Shown piece by piece: positions 41,691 to 53,426 of a stretch of 64,000 bases of DNA. The stretch comes from Deinandra increscens subsp. villosa (Eukaryota > Streptophyta > Magnoliopsida > Asterales > Asteraceae): NCBI GenBank assembly GCA_039602395.1, contig JBCNJP010000018.1, forward strand, positions 6,630,163 through 6,694,162. Reading direction: 5' to 3'. The stretch's first letter is position 1; the number at the start of each line of letters is the position of its first letter. Below the pieces are notes generated by a model. It was not told the origin of the DNA and ran no database searches. It saw nothing but the letters and a program-made list of their open reading frames with translations. The position numbers were made by a program, and so were the translations under genes.

Positions 41691-41703
41691 TATATATATA
41701 TAT

Positions 41704-41760
<57 letters not shown>

Positions 41761-42223
41761 AAAGATCCGTGTAGACCCCTTATTTTTTGTAGACCCCGTA
41801 GACCCCTTATAAAACTCATTAAAAACTCACTAAAAATAAAGCTCAGTTTTGTTAATTTAGTTTTTTTTATTTGCGATAAGCTTTTAAGAACAAAAAAAAG
41901 ACAATTAAAAAAAAAGTAAAACGAAAAACATTAAAAATTGAACATTTTAAGACAATGAGTTTTAAAAATCAATGAGTTTAAAACTCAATAAACTCAATAA
42001 AACTCAGTGTTGCGTTTAAAACTCATTATTTTAAAATTCATTGTCTTAAAATGTTCGATTTTTAATGTTTTTTGTTTTTTTTAATTAATTTATTTATTTT
42101 TTTGGTTCTTAAAAGCTTATCGTAATAAAAAAAACCAAATTTACAACACTGAGTTTTATTTTTATTGAGTTTTATAAGGGTCTACGGGGTCTACAAAATT
42201 TAAGGGGTCTACACGAAACCCTT

Positions 42224-42279
<56 letters not shown>
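41691..42279. mobile_element. Foldback MITE flanked by TA arrays
   Basis: 41757-42226 is one long imperfect inverted repeat. The ends read AAAGATCCGTGTAGACCCC and, inverted, AAGGGTTTCGTGTAGACCCC, and similarity extends nearly to the centre (AACATTTTAAGACAATGA and inverted copies). It sits between TA arrays (41691-41756 and 42227-42279), as reported for Micron-type MITEs that target TA microsatellites. No coding capacity. Confidence 0.8.
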
Positions 42280-42283
<4 letters not shown>

Positions 42284-42541
42284 GTAGTGGACTTTTCTAC
42301 AAAAAATGTGCCCCGTTATAGAATGGGCCGGAGCATGGGCTGAGGCAACGCCTCCTCATCACCGACCCTGGTCTCCACCAAAAAGACTTTATCTCTTACC
42401 GTTGAGCTACAACCCAATGGCAATTAATTGTGTATTCAATTTAGGTGGGTAAATCACAACCAAAAAAAGGAATACAAAATTCTCTTTCGATTGCTACGTA
42501 TAAAGCGATTAGCGACAATGGCCACAAGAATTTGCCAATAA

Positions 42542-42740
42542 AAAATTGACAGCAACTTTAGGCATCGAATTACCATCAGAGCAAATTTTGCCACTTCTAA
42601 ATTTGGGTAGAAAATTAAAAATTGGTGGTAGAAATTCTTAAAAAATAATAAAACATAAAATAATAATATTTCAATTGCTACTTATAAATGGTTAAAAATT
42701 AGAAATTACTTCCTAAAAATCACAGCCACATTCGATATGG
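42542..42740 (+). repeat. 199-bp direct repeat, copy 1
   Basis: Runs from AAAATTGACAGCAAC to CATTCGATATGG. Copy 2 at 44248-44446 is the same length and I found one difference (TGGTAGAAA versus TGGCAGAAA). The copies flank a 1507-bp insertion. Confidence 0.92.
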
Positions 42741-44247
42741 TCCTGCTATTCGCACCGGCTCATTTATTGTTTTGCACCGACCCTAAGCGGGTCGTATAGG
42801 TCTCCATGGAACATAGTCACCACTTCTTAATTAAAGAAACAGCAGGTTGACTGATATCAATTTTGGTAAGTTAAGGTTTTTTTTTTTTTTTTGCCTTTTT
42901 TTCTAACACTTTAACACTTTTACTAACACAATTTTTTACTAACTCTTTTTCTAACACAATTTTTTTACTAACTCTTTTTCTAACACAAATTTTTACTTTT
43001 TTTTATGGAAACCCCTTGTTTTATAACATCATATTTTACAACCTTAGTCAAACACTATAAACCGTATAACACGATATGACGTAATACTCGTACTCGTACT
43101 CTTCGCTCGTTTCTCGTTTGACTTTTTGAAATAATACTCGTTATTTGTTACTCGTACTATTTGCTCGTTGCTCGTTTGACCGTTGATTCGTTGCCAGCTA
43201 AACGCCCCGCTGAGACCTACACGTTGCGCTTAGGATTTTTTTAAGTGGGCCGCCACGCTTAGTTCTTATCCGTTGTAAACTAAACGCTGGGTTAGGACCT
43301 AAGCGGCCCGTTTAACTTGTCCACGGATCTGTTTGGTATGGTTGGTGGAGATCTAAACGGGACGTTTGTGTGTTCTAAATTTTTGCTTTTTGGTGTATTT
43401 AACCCGTATATTGATACGTATACACTCATATACATACATATATTCATATACATGTATAGGTACATTCATATATTCATATAAATAATTAGTATATATTATA
43501 TTTGCATACAAAGGATGTTTTATTGACGCGTATTTAACCCGTATACGCTCATATACACGTATCGATACACAAGAATTTATTGATATAAATAGTTATTATA
43601 TATTATATTTGCACTAAAACAAGATTTTACATTATCAATTGGTCATCTCTAATATAACATGAATTTTGGTGTATTTTACCCGTATATTGACGCGTATTTA
43701 ACCCGTATACGCTCATATACACGTATCGATACACATGAATTTATTGATATAAATAGTTATTATATATTATATTTGCACTAAAACAAGATTTTACATTATC
43801 AATTGGTCATCTCTAATATAACATGAATTTTGGTGTATTTTACCCGTATATTGACGCGTATTTAACTCGTATACGCTCATATACACGTATCGATACACAT
43901 GAATTTATTGATATAAATATTTATTATATATTATATTTGCACTAAAACAAGATTTTACATTATCAATTGGTCATCTCTAATATAACATGAATTTTGGTGT
44001 ATTTTACCCGTATATTGACCCATGTATTTTACCCGTATTTTACATTATCAATTAGTCACTGGAAAAGGTAAATGGGGCGGGGAGATCTCCATGCCGCGTT
44101 TGACAGAGAATCTTGACTGAGTGGATGGGATTGGACTGGGCACACAGATTCTGTCGTGTACAGAACCCTAAATGGGGCGCTGAGGCCTAAACCCCCCGTT
44201 TAGGACCGGTGCAAGGAAAAAATTTTCCGGTGCGAATAGAACATGGC
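42741..44247. mobile_element. 1.5-kb inverted-repeat element between the 199-bp repeats
   Basis: The ends carry CTATTCGCACCGG (42746-42758) and its inverse CCGGTGCGAATAG (44227-44239). Inward similarity covers about 45 bp (TTGCACCG..CCTAA.CGGG). Subterminal copies of AAACGGG and GGCGCTGAGG-like words occur in both orientations. No coding region. The superfamily is unclear because no ordinary short TSD is visible. Confidence 0.6.
43523..44014. repeat. Minisatellite, three 164-bp units
   Basis: TTGACGCGTATTTAACCCG at 43523, 43687 and 43851, and GATATAAATA at 43582, 43746 and 43910, are each exactly 164 bp apart. Units are nearly identical. It lies inside the inverted-repeat element. Confidence 0.95.
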
Positions 44248-44446
44248 AAAATTGACAGCAACTTTAGGCATCGAATTACCATCAGAGCAAATTTTGCCAC
44301 TTCTAAATTTGGGTAGAAAATTAAAAATTGGTGGCAGAAATTCTTAAAAAATAATAAAACATAAAATAATAATATTTCAATTGCTACTTATAAATGGTTA
44401 AAAATTAGAAATTACTTCCTAAAAATCACAGCCACATTCGATATGG
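44248..44446 (+). repeat. 199-bp direct repeat, copy 2
   Basis: See copy 1 at 42542-42740. The sequence after it (ATATTGGCTTTAA) differs from what follows copy 1. Confidence 0.92.
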
Positions 44447-44639
44447 ATATTGGCTTTAAAATAATGATCAATCCAGATATCATTTAATTATAAATATTAT
44501 AATTATTAACTTAAAAAGTTATAATTTAATTAACTATACAAACTTAAAAGAATTAAATCATTATTACACTAAAAAATAAATTATATAAATATACAATGAA
44601 AATTAAAGATAAATAGTAAACTTTTTATATCTTATTGTT

Positions 44640-45480
44640 TGGCCACAATAGTTTGGATGTTTGACAGTTTCTACCCATTAAACTTTTACACTATTTTTTC
44701 TTTTACGAAATAGTAAACTTTTAGTTTTCAGAGTTTAGTCACATATGTTTCATACTTTTACGTTTTCTACCCTTAAACTTTTAAAGTCCTTTTTTTGTTT
44801 TAAGTTTTGTTGTCTTCTACTTTGACAACGAAACTTTTAACTTTTCTACTTTCGTTTATTATTATACTTTATTGTTTTATACTTTCACCACGAGACTATT
44901 AGACTTTTACGTTTTACACCCCTTAACTTTTTAACCCTCTAACTTTTAACGTTTTTTTTTGTTTTAAGTTTTGTTGTATTCTACTTTCGCCACGAAGTGT
45001 TTAACTTTTCTACTTTCGTTTTTAGTATACTTTTATAGTTTTATACTTTCACCACGAGACTTTTAGACTTTTACGTTTCGGTAGTTTAAATGTTTAACAA
45101 ATTCTACCCCTTAAACTTTTACACTACTTTTTTTTTAAAAAGAAATAGCAATATATTTCATACTTTTACGTTTTCTACCCTCTGACTTTTTTTAAGTTTT
45201 GTTGTTTTCTACTTTGACCACAAAACTTTTAACTTTTCTACTTCCGTTTTTAGTATACTTTTGACTTTTAGACTTTTACGTTTTATACTCCTTAACTTTT
45301 TAATGCTCTAACTTTTAAAGTTTTTTATTTTTCGTTTTAAGTTTTGTTGTCTTCTACTTTGGCCACGAAACTCTTAACTTTTTTACTTTCATTTTTAGTA
45401 TACTTTTATAGTTTTAAACTTTCACCACGAGACTTTTAGACTTTTACATTTTATACCCCTTAACTTTTTAACTTTCGTTC
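44640..45480. repeat. Degenerate CTTTTA-rich repeat array
   Basis: Phrases such as GTTTTAAGTTTTGTTGT (44797, 44961, ~45189, 45334), TTTTAGACTTTTACGTTT and CACGAGAC recur at uneven spacing of about 145-230 bp. Low complexity, non-coding. Confidence 0.7.
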
Positions 45481-46293
45481 AGCATACAAATTCAACCCCG
45501 CAGCAACGCGCGGGGTGGTAAACATCTCGTTACTATACAATACAAATGTATTTAAAGACATAAATTATAATTATTAAAAGTCAATAAGATTTGCTACCCT
45601 TGTATTGCCACGTGATAACGCAAATAGGTGAAACAATTACATTATTATAACACATTGCATATGACTACATGTTTAAAAGGGGCTAAAGTTTCATTCCACC
45701 ATTTGTACATGTTAAAAAGAGGTTGGATATTAATGCTATTTAAATGGAGGATCATTTGCATATATCTCTTTCTAAACTTGAGAAATTGCATATATCCCTA
45801 AATTAAGCTTAAAAACCATTGTACATTATGTATTGAAAACTTGTAACTTGAGGAAATATACAAAAAAAATTTCAAAGTAGGGGGATATATGCAATTTTCC
45901 TTAAATGGAAAATCATAAACATAAAATGGAAATTACATATATGTTTTTATTAAAAGAAAATGTACAAAGTCTAAAGGAATGAAACTAATCAAAGAGCCTA
46001 ATCCTCCCCTAGTTGCCTTTTCACGTCTCCTCCTCTTACGCGGGGCTCATCATCATCTTCACTATTTCATCCAATGCCTTGCCTAAAGACCATCCCTCCC
46101 CCTGCCACCATCAGTTTCCTTTAAAAGTTGTATCATAGAATTAAGCAGGAGTTTCTAAATCGTAAAACTACCCCCACCAGATCTGCCATGGATCTTGACT
46201 ATCCCAAGGATTCCGTCTTTAAACTCTGGAGAAATGATTAAATGTTAATTTACGTAGAATTTGAGTTTTAGGCACACATAATTAGAAAACTAC
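45481..46293. other. Non-coding sequence, nothing recognised
   Basis: No coding region, RNA gene or transposon end can be supported here. Confidence 0.5.
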
Positions 46294-46714
46294 GGGCTTG
46301 TTTGGGATTGCTTATTTAATTGGATAAATGTTTTTTGTCAAAAGTGCTTATTGGCTTGTGACTTTTAAAAAAGTGTTTGGATTCGCTTATATAAGTGGAT
46401 AAGCGCTTTTATATGTAAAAATGACTAAAAAAGGGTTGAGTGGGTATAAAGTTAGGTGAGTATAAGTTAAAATAAGGGTAGTATGATAATTCACCACTCA
46501 AAAAGCTATAAGCAGTTTTGAAAAGCCATAAAAACTTGACTTATTAAAAACCGACTTATTAAAAATTGACTTATTAAAAACTGCTTTATTAGCTTTTTGA
46601 AAAGCGAAAAGCAAAAGTGTTTATTAAGTTGCTAAACATTCAAAACTGTTTATTGACTTTTCAAAAATCTAATAAGTCAATAAGCAGTTTTAAAAAGCAA
46701 TCATAAACAAGCCT
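46294..46714. mobile_element. MITE with GGCTTGTTT termini
   Basis: The left end GGGCTTGTTTGGGATTGCTT and right end, inverted, AGGCTTGTTTATGATTGCTT match over about 20 bp. A possible 3-bp TSD TAC lies at 46291-46293 and 46715-46717, which would suit PIF/Harbinger; a hAT origin is also possible. The inside is AT-rich with repeated TTATTAAAAA words. Confidence 0.65.
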
Positions 46715-46984
46715 TACATATAGAAGACATTTTTTTTTATTTAAGCCTAGTAAAATACATTAGAAAATTGGTATTTTATCCGAACGGGTCAAAGCGGGTT
46801 TTAGTACTTGGGAGCTGTACATGGATGCATAAAACAATGTAAGTATGCATTATGGTACGATTAATTAAAATAATATACGTATTTATAAAGTTGTGCTGAA
46901 CTGTACGTGGAAGATGCATATTATAAACAAGTGACGTTAAAATTTGCAAGAACTTCATGGTTTCTTTCTGAGAAGAGTTTGGAT

Positions 46985-47952
46985 TTTGGTTAGATATATT
47001 GTATTTGGATAACGGGGCGAGCAACCACATGACAAGTACGAAGTCATACTTTTCTGAACTAAACGAACGTGTTAATGGCAAGGTTAGGTTCGGTGACGGG
47101 TCCATGGTTGAGATAAAGGGTAAAAGCTCTATTCAAGTTGAATGCAAATGTGGTGAACAAAAATTATGAAGGATGTGTATTACATCCCTGAATGATTTGT
47201 GCACTAACATATTAAGCATTGGGCAATTCGATGAGCATGGTTGTAAGGTGGTAATCCAAAAAGGAAGTTTATGGCTATATGATCAAGGCAAAAGGCTTCT
47301 GTTGAAAGTGCCAAGAACCTCAAATACACTTTACAGAAAATACTTAAATATAGGTTCAAAAGTTTATTTGGCTACTCACATAGAAGAACCATCTTGGCTA
47401 TGGCATATGCGGTTTGGTCACACAAATTTCCAAACACTAAACGAGATGACAAGCAAGGGCATTGTTCGGGGGGTGCCGACCATAAAACCATTGAATCAAG
47501 TTTGTGATGCTTGTACGGCTAGAAAACAACATCGACTTCCTTTTCCAAACGAGGCAACATATAGAGCTTCTAGACCTCTTAAACTTGTTTACGCTGATAT
47601 TTGTGGACCGATTACACCAATGACTATTGGTGGAAACCGGCACTTCTTATTGTTTGTCGATGATTTTAGCAGGTGTACATGGGTTAAATCATTAAAATAA
47701 AAGATGAAGCACTGCCCATATTCAAACAATTCAAGAAGATGGTGAAATCATATACAAGACTAAAAGTGAGAACACTAAGGACCGATCGTGGATGAGAGGT
47801 TATGTCTAAAGAGTTCAAGAGTTTTTGTGATCAAGAAGGTGTAAATTGTCAACTTACTACGCCCTACTCCCCTCAACAAAACAGAGTAGTGGAACGAAAA
47901 AATAGAACCATTCCTGGAACAACCCGAAGCTTGCTTAAGACGATGAACATGC
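46985..47952 (+). pseudogene. Copia element E: protease to integrase fragment
   Basis: The protease motif LDNGASNHMT has its Asp codon at 47008. After frame breaks near 47166 and 47190 (a 4-nt insertion) the GAG-pre-integrase region WLWHMRFGHTNFQTLNEM...CDACTARK and integrase start LVYADICGP, DDFSRCTWVK are readable at 47173-47700. A further shift at 47700, a TGA near 47794, and then LTTPYSPQQNRVVERKNR follow. Element D cuts it at 47952. No LTR of E is in the window. Confidence 0.85.
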
Positions 47953-48206
47953 TGAAGATTCAATTGCAAGAATTGACAAGAAACGAAATACGATTTATTA
48001 ATGAATTTGAAATCAGAAGAAAAGTTACATACAAAAGAGATGAAGAAACTAGCTTATATTTAACCTGCATTAACGGCAACTTAGTTAACAAACTAACAAA
48101 CTATTAACAACCCTTTAAATGACAATTTACATCCTTGGTCCTTCATCTTTAATCAGAATTATATCTTCAGTATAAAATTGTTAATAAGGCATTAACAATC
48201 CCAACA
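47953..48206 (-). repeat. 3' LTR of copia element D
   Basis: On the minus strand it starts TGTTGGGATTGTTAATG and ends TTGAATCTTCA (254 bp, TG...CA). A purine tract (TTAGGGAGGAGTAA, 48207-48220) abuts it on the inside. The matching 5' LTR lies beyond the window, so this rests on position and termini. Confidence 0.75.
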
Positions 48207-48365
48207 TTACTCCTCCCTAATTCTGATTCATCCTTTTCCAATTCTGCATTATAGTATTCTGAATATTCAAGCAATGATAACCCAACATTAACAACATATA
48301 CCAGTGATCCATTAGATTTGTGCATATGGTGTGTTGAGCTCCCATTCCTATGAAATTCACACATA

Positions 48366-48595
48366 CTACTCTTTAATGCTAATCATATTTCTCATCTCAG
48401 AAAATTTATACCTTGACAAAGGCTTGGTTAAACATCAGCCTTCTGCAAGTTTCCAATGATTAAATCCACCTCCACTTTATCTCTTTCTATGCATCCTCTT
48501 ATAAAATGATACCTCAAGTTGATGTGCTTTGATCTCCCATGAAACACAGGGTTTTTCATCAAAGCTATAGCTGACCTGTTATCAATCAATAGCTT
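48366..48595 (-). pseudogene. Element D RNase H, 3' part
   Basis: Continues the RNase H frame after the element B insertion: LLIDNRSAIALMKNPVFHG, RSKHINLRYHFIRGC, NLQKADV. A 1-nt loss after ADV shifts the frame; the conserved LTKPLSR ending is then readable in another frame to TAG at 48366-48368. It joins 57822-58157 through the AGCTT TSD. Confidence 0.88.
48591..48595. repeat. 5-bp TSD of element B, left copy
   Basis: AGCTT recurs at 57817-57821 directly after the right LTR. Confidence 0.93.
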
Positions 48596-49021
48596 TGTAG
48601 GTCCGGAAAATCTAACCAAACACACAATATCTAATCACAAACGAGTGCGGAATCCTCGTAGGTGATTGATTCAAGATAGAGAAGAGAAGAAACACGAAGA
48701 ATACGATGATTAAAGAATAAAACACTTCAACTTTGCACACAAGTAAACTTGTCGGGTACAAATACAGAATCGTAATCACTCTTGTCTCTCTCTAAAATCG
48801 TAAACTCAAGCTCCCTAAATGAGGAGGTCAAGTGGTCTATATATAGACACCCCAATGGGTTTACTATTGGGCCCCTTGTGGATCATAAACCCAATAGTAA
48901 ACCCAAACCCAATCATAAACTAGCCTAAATATAATAGCAAACTAGCCTATGATTCTAATGAAACCCTCTAAGCCCAGCCCAACTTATTTAATATTACAAG
49001 CCTCATAATCTAGCCTCTACA
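48596..49021 (-). repeat. Left (3') LTR of element B
   Basis: 426 bp, TGTAGGTCCGG...CCTCTACA on the + strand, near-identical to 57391-57816. CTAGGGGAAGAT on the minus strand abuts it as PPT. Confidence 0.93.
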
Positions 49022-49473
49022 ATCTTCCCCTAGGCTTGTGATATTAAAAGTCTTCGATCTTTGAACTTCTTCTTCTTGACTGGCTGGCATGGATGTTGAT
49101 GAAGATTCTTTCCGCGGAAATCTTCAATGGGTTTCATGACGGGCACTTGGGACTTCCTCTTGATCAGCATCAGCTTGAACTTCTTGAAATGAACAAGCAA
49201 TGAAATGGAGGACTCTCATTGACTTGCTTCTTGAAAGAACTGGTTCTTGCTGAATCTTCGGCAACTGTCTTGAATCTCCAAAACAATTAGAGGTTAAATT
49301 TTGAAAAACCTCTAACTGTGAAGATCTTGATTGTTGAACTTCAAACTTCATGAACTCTGACTGCTCTCTGTATCATTTTCTTTTTCAAAGATTTGACTTG
49401 AAACTTCAGCTTCCCCTAAACTTGTGAGCATTTTCTTTGAAACCATTGAAGCTTTTGAAAACTTGTAAAGACA
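49022..49473 (-). other. Element B 3' region next to the LTR
   Basis: Non-coding. Purine tracts AGGGGAAG (minus strand) occur at the LTR edge and near 49416. It is interrupted by the solo LTR. Confidence 0.6.
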
Positions 49474-49478
49474 CCAAC

Positions 49479-52393
49479 TGTCACACCCCAACCGACGGCG
49501 GAATATGTCGGGGCGCAATGATTGTCCAGATGCACATGACAACTAACATTAAGTTGTAATACTTAAACATGCCCTTTTTCATTAATCAACTAAAGATATT
49601 GTACAATAAAGTAAACATGAAATACATATTAACTGATTTAAAGTCTTTAATCTAGGTCCAGCAATCCTAGCGTGATCACAACATAGCTCACGTATAAGTT
49701 CCTGCAACATGTATAAGATAAAGTGTCAACTACAAAAGTAGTTGGTGAGTAAACACATGTTTAAATAATATAAGTATAATATCAATAACAGCGATATATG
49801 TCTAATCAGATAATTTCATATGTATAGTCAAACAAGTAATGAGTTAAAGTCAATGAATGTGCGCATCAAACCCTAGACAACTAGGCTTCCAATCACAAGG
49901 CGCTACACGCGAAGCATGCCAAGTGGGCTGTCAAACCAATAGATCTATTATTGTTACCCCGGCTCGGTATGTTAATGAATACGCATGCTAGATAAAGATA
50001 GTAACCGATGCTAGATCAAACCAATCACAATAATCCACACATATTTAACATACATAGAACGTATCAAATCATCATATAATCGCGTTTGTGTTTTGGATAA
50101 ATGATTTGAATAAAGATACATGTTACACCCCAAAAATGTTTAAAAGATAATGCATGTATGATTTCTCACAACTCGGATTATCATCCTAATGAATCACCAT
50201 TAGAAATGATATTACGAATTGAATAGTCATAACCAACAGTATTTAAGGGGGGGGGGGGGGGTTTAGTGGATACTCACCTGATAAGTAGATCGGAAACGAG
50301 AGATAGAACCAATCGCGAGAGATAACAATCCGGAGATTATCCTAATGGAACGAACATGCTAAATGAACATAGGGAATCATAATGATTATAGTTCTAAGGA
50401 CACGAGGAACTTAAGGAGTGTTTAGGTCTTATTTGATAAAAGACCATTTTGCCCTTTTTTGGAAAATTAGGGTTTTAGTAATTTATTCAATAATTAATTC
50501 ATTTATCAATTTTGAACTCATATACACTTATTATATATATAAATATGTTCTAAGACCAAAATTCAAGTTTTAATACTTTCCGGTTTGTTTGATATTTAAC
50601 AATCATATTCAAAACCCTAGTTTTGAAATAATTATCAAATAAATAGTAAAAATATTTATAAAATTAAATAAAATTAGGGCTTTTACTTAAAATATTATTT
50701 TATAAAATATCTTAAGAGATTTGCCCTAAAATTAACCTGCTTGTTTTATTTTGACAAAATAACATCGAGGAAACCCTAATTTTCATGATTTTATTAAATA
50801 AATACCAAAACAATTTATAAAATTGTAAAAACTTAGGGTTTTATTCATTATGATATATTATAACATTCCTTAAAATAGTAAACCTTAATTCAATACCGTT
50901 TATTTAATTTGGGCAGAACAACGACCCGAAAACCCTAATTTGGCTCATTTTTATATAAAATACCAAACGTTTAGATCTCATGAAATTGACTTAGGGGTTC
51001 TTTAATATATGTTATAACATCATATCCTGCAAAAACTCAGACCCTAACTCCTTCCCGATTACCCAGAATTGAAGAAACATGATAAGAACCCTAATTTTGA
51101 GCATAGATCTAGAACTTGATTAAAACAACAATATTAACAGAAATTGATAGAGGGCTTTTGTAGAGCATACCAAAATAAGGTGGACTGCAGGAGATGAGCT
51201 TCAAAGACCTTTTCGTTTGGCCGAATTGAACTGATGAAGTTTCTGGGTCGTTTAGGGTTTTTGAGAGGAAGAATTGAGAAATTTGTGAGTTTGAACGGAT
51301 GTTAGAGCATGTATTTATACTCCCTGGGTTCGTCTATGAAGCCTCCACGCAGCTATGGTGACTAACTACCTAAAAACGACGCGTATTAAACGAATTTTGG
51401 AGCCCAAGCAACGAATACGTGGCTAATATTCGATCTAATCCCGTTTCTGCGCTGCTGTTCGGCTCGCGTACCGCCGGAGGAGAAGGGAGAGTGGCGCGTA
51501 CCGCCTGGCAACTTTGCCCAATTGACAGTTTTGGTCCCTGAGGTTTTTATTTACAGTTTTGACCCTGAACTTCTACCGAACTGTTATTTTATGCACCAAA
51601 TCATTATAAAACATGTTTATAAAAGTTTTTAAGGCTCGGGATATGCTTGATGATATACGGATACGTGCGTTTTATAACTTTCACTAAATTGCATATTTAG
51701 TCCCTCAACTTTGGTTTTATGTGTTTCATCTTTGTATTCTTCGATGTAATCAATGTTTTAGACTTAGCATGATATTATGATACTTCTTTAAGATTTATAA
51801 GGCTCGGGACACGTTTAACGAGGTAATAAATATATAATTTATATATACATTTATTTTATTTTTAACCGTTCGTGCTCGTTTTAATTCGTTAACTTCTAAA
51901 AATTTACGAGTGACTTATATTGACCTTATAAAACACCAAGGAACATTAAAATATGATTTTTTTGAAATTTACGTGATTCCCGGTTATTAACGGATTTGCA
52001 CGAAAAACGATAAACTCATTTATTTGTGAAATAATTAACAAAATTGATCTAAAATATAACCAATTGGTTTTTAATGTTATAAAATGATTGTAGGACTTTA
52101 AAAATTATATATTTTAAAATATAAACCCCGAGATTTCCGGTAAACGATAAATCGAATACCGAAATCGCGTAAAAACTAAAAATCGGTTTATTTTCGTTTT
52201 AATCGAATCATTTAACCTAAAATCTTGTAAATGTATTATTTTGTTTTCAAAAATGGTTATCGAGTATCCCGAACATAATTTAATTGTATATTTTGGATAA
52301 ATTCTTCCGGTAATTGTTAAATCAAAATTTGATTTGCATAACAAGTTCAAATTCGGGTCGGGTTTTGTATTTGGGTCGGACACGGGTGTTACA
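49479..52393 (-). mobile_element. Solo LTR (gypsy-like) inside element B
   Basis: 2915 bp with ends TGTCACACCCC and GGGTGTTACA (TG...CA), flanked by CCAAC at 49474-49478 and 52394-52398. On the minus strand it starts TGTAACACCCGTGTCCGACCC, a common gypsy LTR start in plants. No internal coding region, so it most likely arose by recombination between two LTRs. It contains a G-run near 50247. Confidence 0.88.
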
Positions 52394-52639
52394 CCAACAA
52401 CTTCCCCTGAACAGTTGCTTATTCAGATGGAAGTCTTGTCCGGCTGGTTCTTTAACTTGAGCAGTAGCAACATCTTTCTATCATCAACATGTCTGACACA
52501 CATAAAAAAAATACTCCACCAAACATTTGATGACCGGTCTTTGGGTTAGGAGGTAATTATCATCTGTTCAGTTGATTCAAATTAACATAATTTTAACCAA
52601 AAACCCTAATATAGATTACGGGTTTTCTATAAAACTTCC

Positions 52640-52930
52640 CTTGAACCCAAGACCTCTAAAGACTTCCCCTTAGCTGATAACTTCCCCTCAGCCAAGGACT
52701 TCCCCTGAGATAATACATATTATCCTCGAGTTCCCTTCGGATACTATGTATTATGGAAGTCTTTTCGGATAATACTTATTATCCTCCCTCCTTCCCCTTT
52801 AAATTTGTCAATATCTGACGGAGGAAGTCTTTTCCATTAGATAATAAGTATCATCCTCGAGTTCCCTTCGGATAATACTTATTATCCCATACTCCTTCCC
52901 CTAAAAATTTGGCAAGATCTGTCGGGGGCA
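52640..52930 (-). other. Element B purine tracts and paired hairpins
   Basis: AGGGGAAGTC-type tracts (minus strand) repeat at about 52665, 52680, 52699 and beyond. Two hairpins, 52710-52754 and 52840-52886, have 16-17-bp near-perfect stems and the same 13-nt loop TCGAGTTCCCTTC (+ strand). The short palindrome GGATAATA-CT-TATTATCC lies between them near 52774. Confidence 0.75.
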
Positions 52931-53371
52931 TATTGTCATGCATTAAAACCCATGAAAAACACATTTTGACTTCTCAAATCGACCTGACCAAGACGAAAAC
53001 ACACCAAAAAGAAATTAACGACTCACACACGAAAGATATAAACTAAACAAATACTTACCAAACCAAACATGAGAAAGTTTACAAGGTATCAAACCGTATG
53101 AATCTGACTGAGGAACCCTTTTCAGCTTCAGTTACTCAACTAGTCCAGGTGATTGCCGGTATGTTTGTCCGCTTTAAACTCAAACCCGTTTAATCCCAAC
53201 CGAACGCGTCATGCTTAATATAGTACAGTATTACCGTCATCTTTAATTGTCCCCACACCCAAGCGTACACAGCAAAACCTACCCAACCTCAGAGTTTATT
53301 GAGGATTCACAAACCCCCAACTTGAGGAACCATGCACCACGGCTATGACTACCACTTATTTTCATTAACCA

Positions 53372-53420
53372 TCAGTTGGTGATCAGGTCGGCCGCTAAGC
53401 ACGCAAAGAAGACCAACTGA
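53372..53420 (-). other. Conserved-loop hairpin H4 (element B)
   Basis: On the minus strand TCAGTTGGT pairs perfectly with ACCAACTGA over 9 bp. The loop carries CTTCTTTGCGTGC and GGCCGACCTGATC, matching H1-H3 of element A. Confidence 0.85.
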
Positions 53421-53426
53421 GTGATT

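Larger units (their letters stand above)
38401..42370 (-). mobile_element. hAT DNA transposon
   Basis: 3970 bp, with termini CAGAGCCG...TGAGAAGG and, inverted, CAGGGTCGG...TGAGGAGG (about 14 of 20 matching) and a perfect 8-bp TSD. The minus-strand transposase with a hAT dimerisation domain confirms the superfamily. A foldback MITE sits in its right part. Confidence 0.93.
38311..42437 (-). mobile_element. tRNA-derived SINE split by a hAT element
   Basis: On the minus strand, from 42421: CCATTGGGTTGTAGCTCAACGG (RNA polymerase III A-box region), then after the hAT a B-box GGTTCAAACC near 38375-38385 and an A-rich tail at 38327-38335. Flanking 16-bp direct repeats AATTAATTGT(C/G)TATTC lie at 38311-38326 and 42422-42437. 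Without the hAT the SINE is about 120 bp. A and B boxes plus a long TSD and A-tail are diagnostic of tRNA-type SINEs. Confidence 0.8.

Noticed and set aside
42379..42421. A tRNA gene from the A-box-like sequence
   Set aside because: The A and B boxes belong to a SINE with an A-tail and long TSD; no cloverleaf with acceptor stem can be drawn.
38160..44446. A complete CACTA element
   Set aside because: Only one terminus is visible; no TAGTG end with a 3-bp TSD was found, so only the left end is listed.
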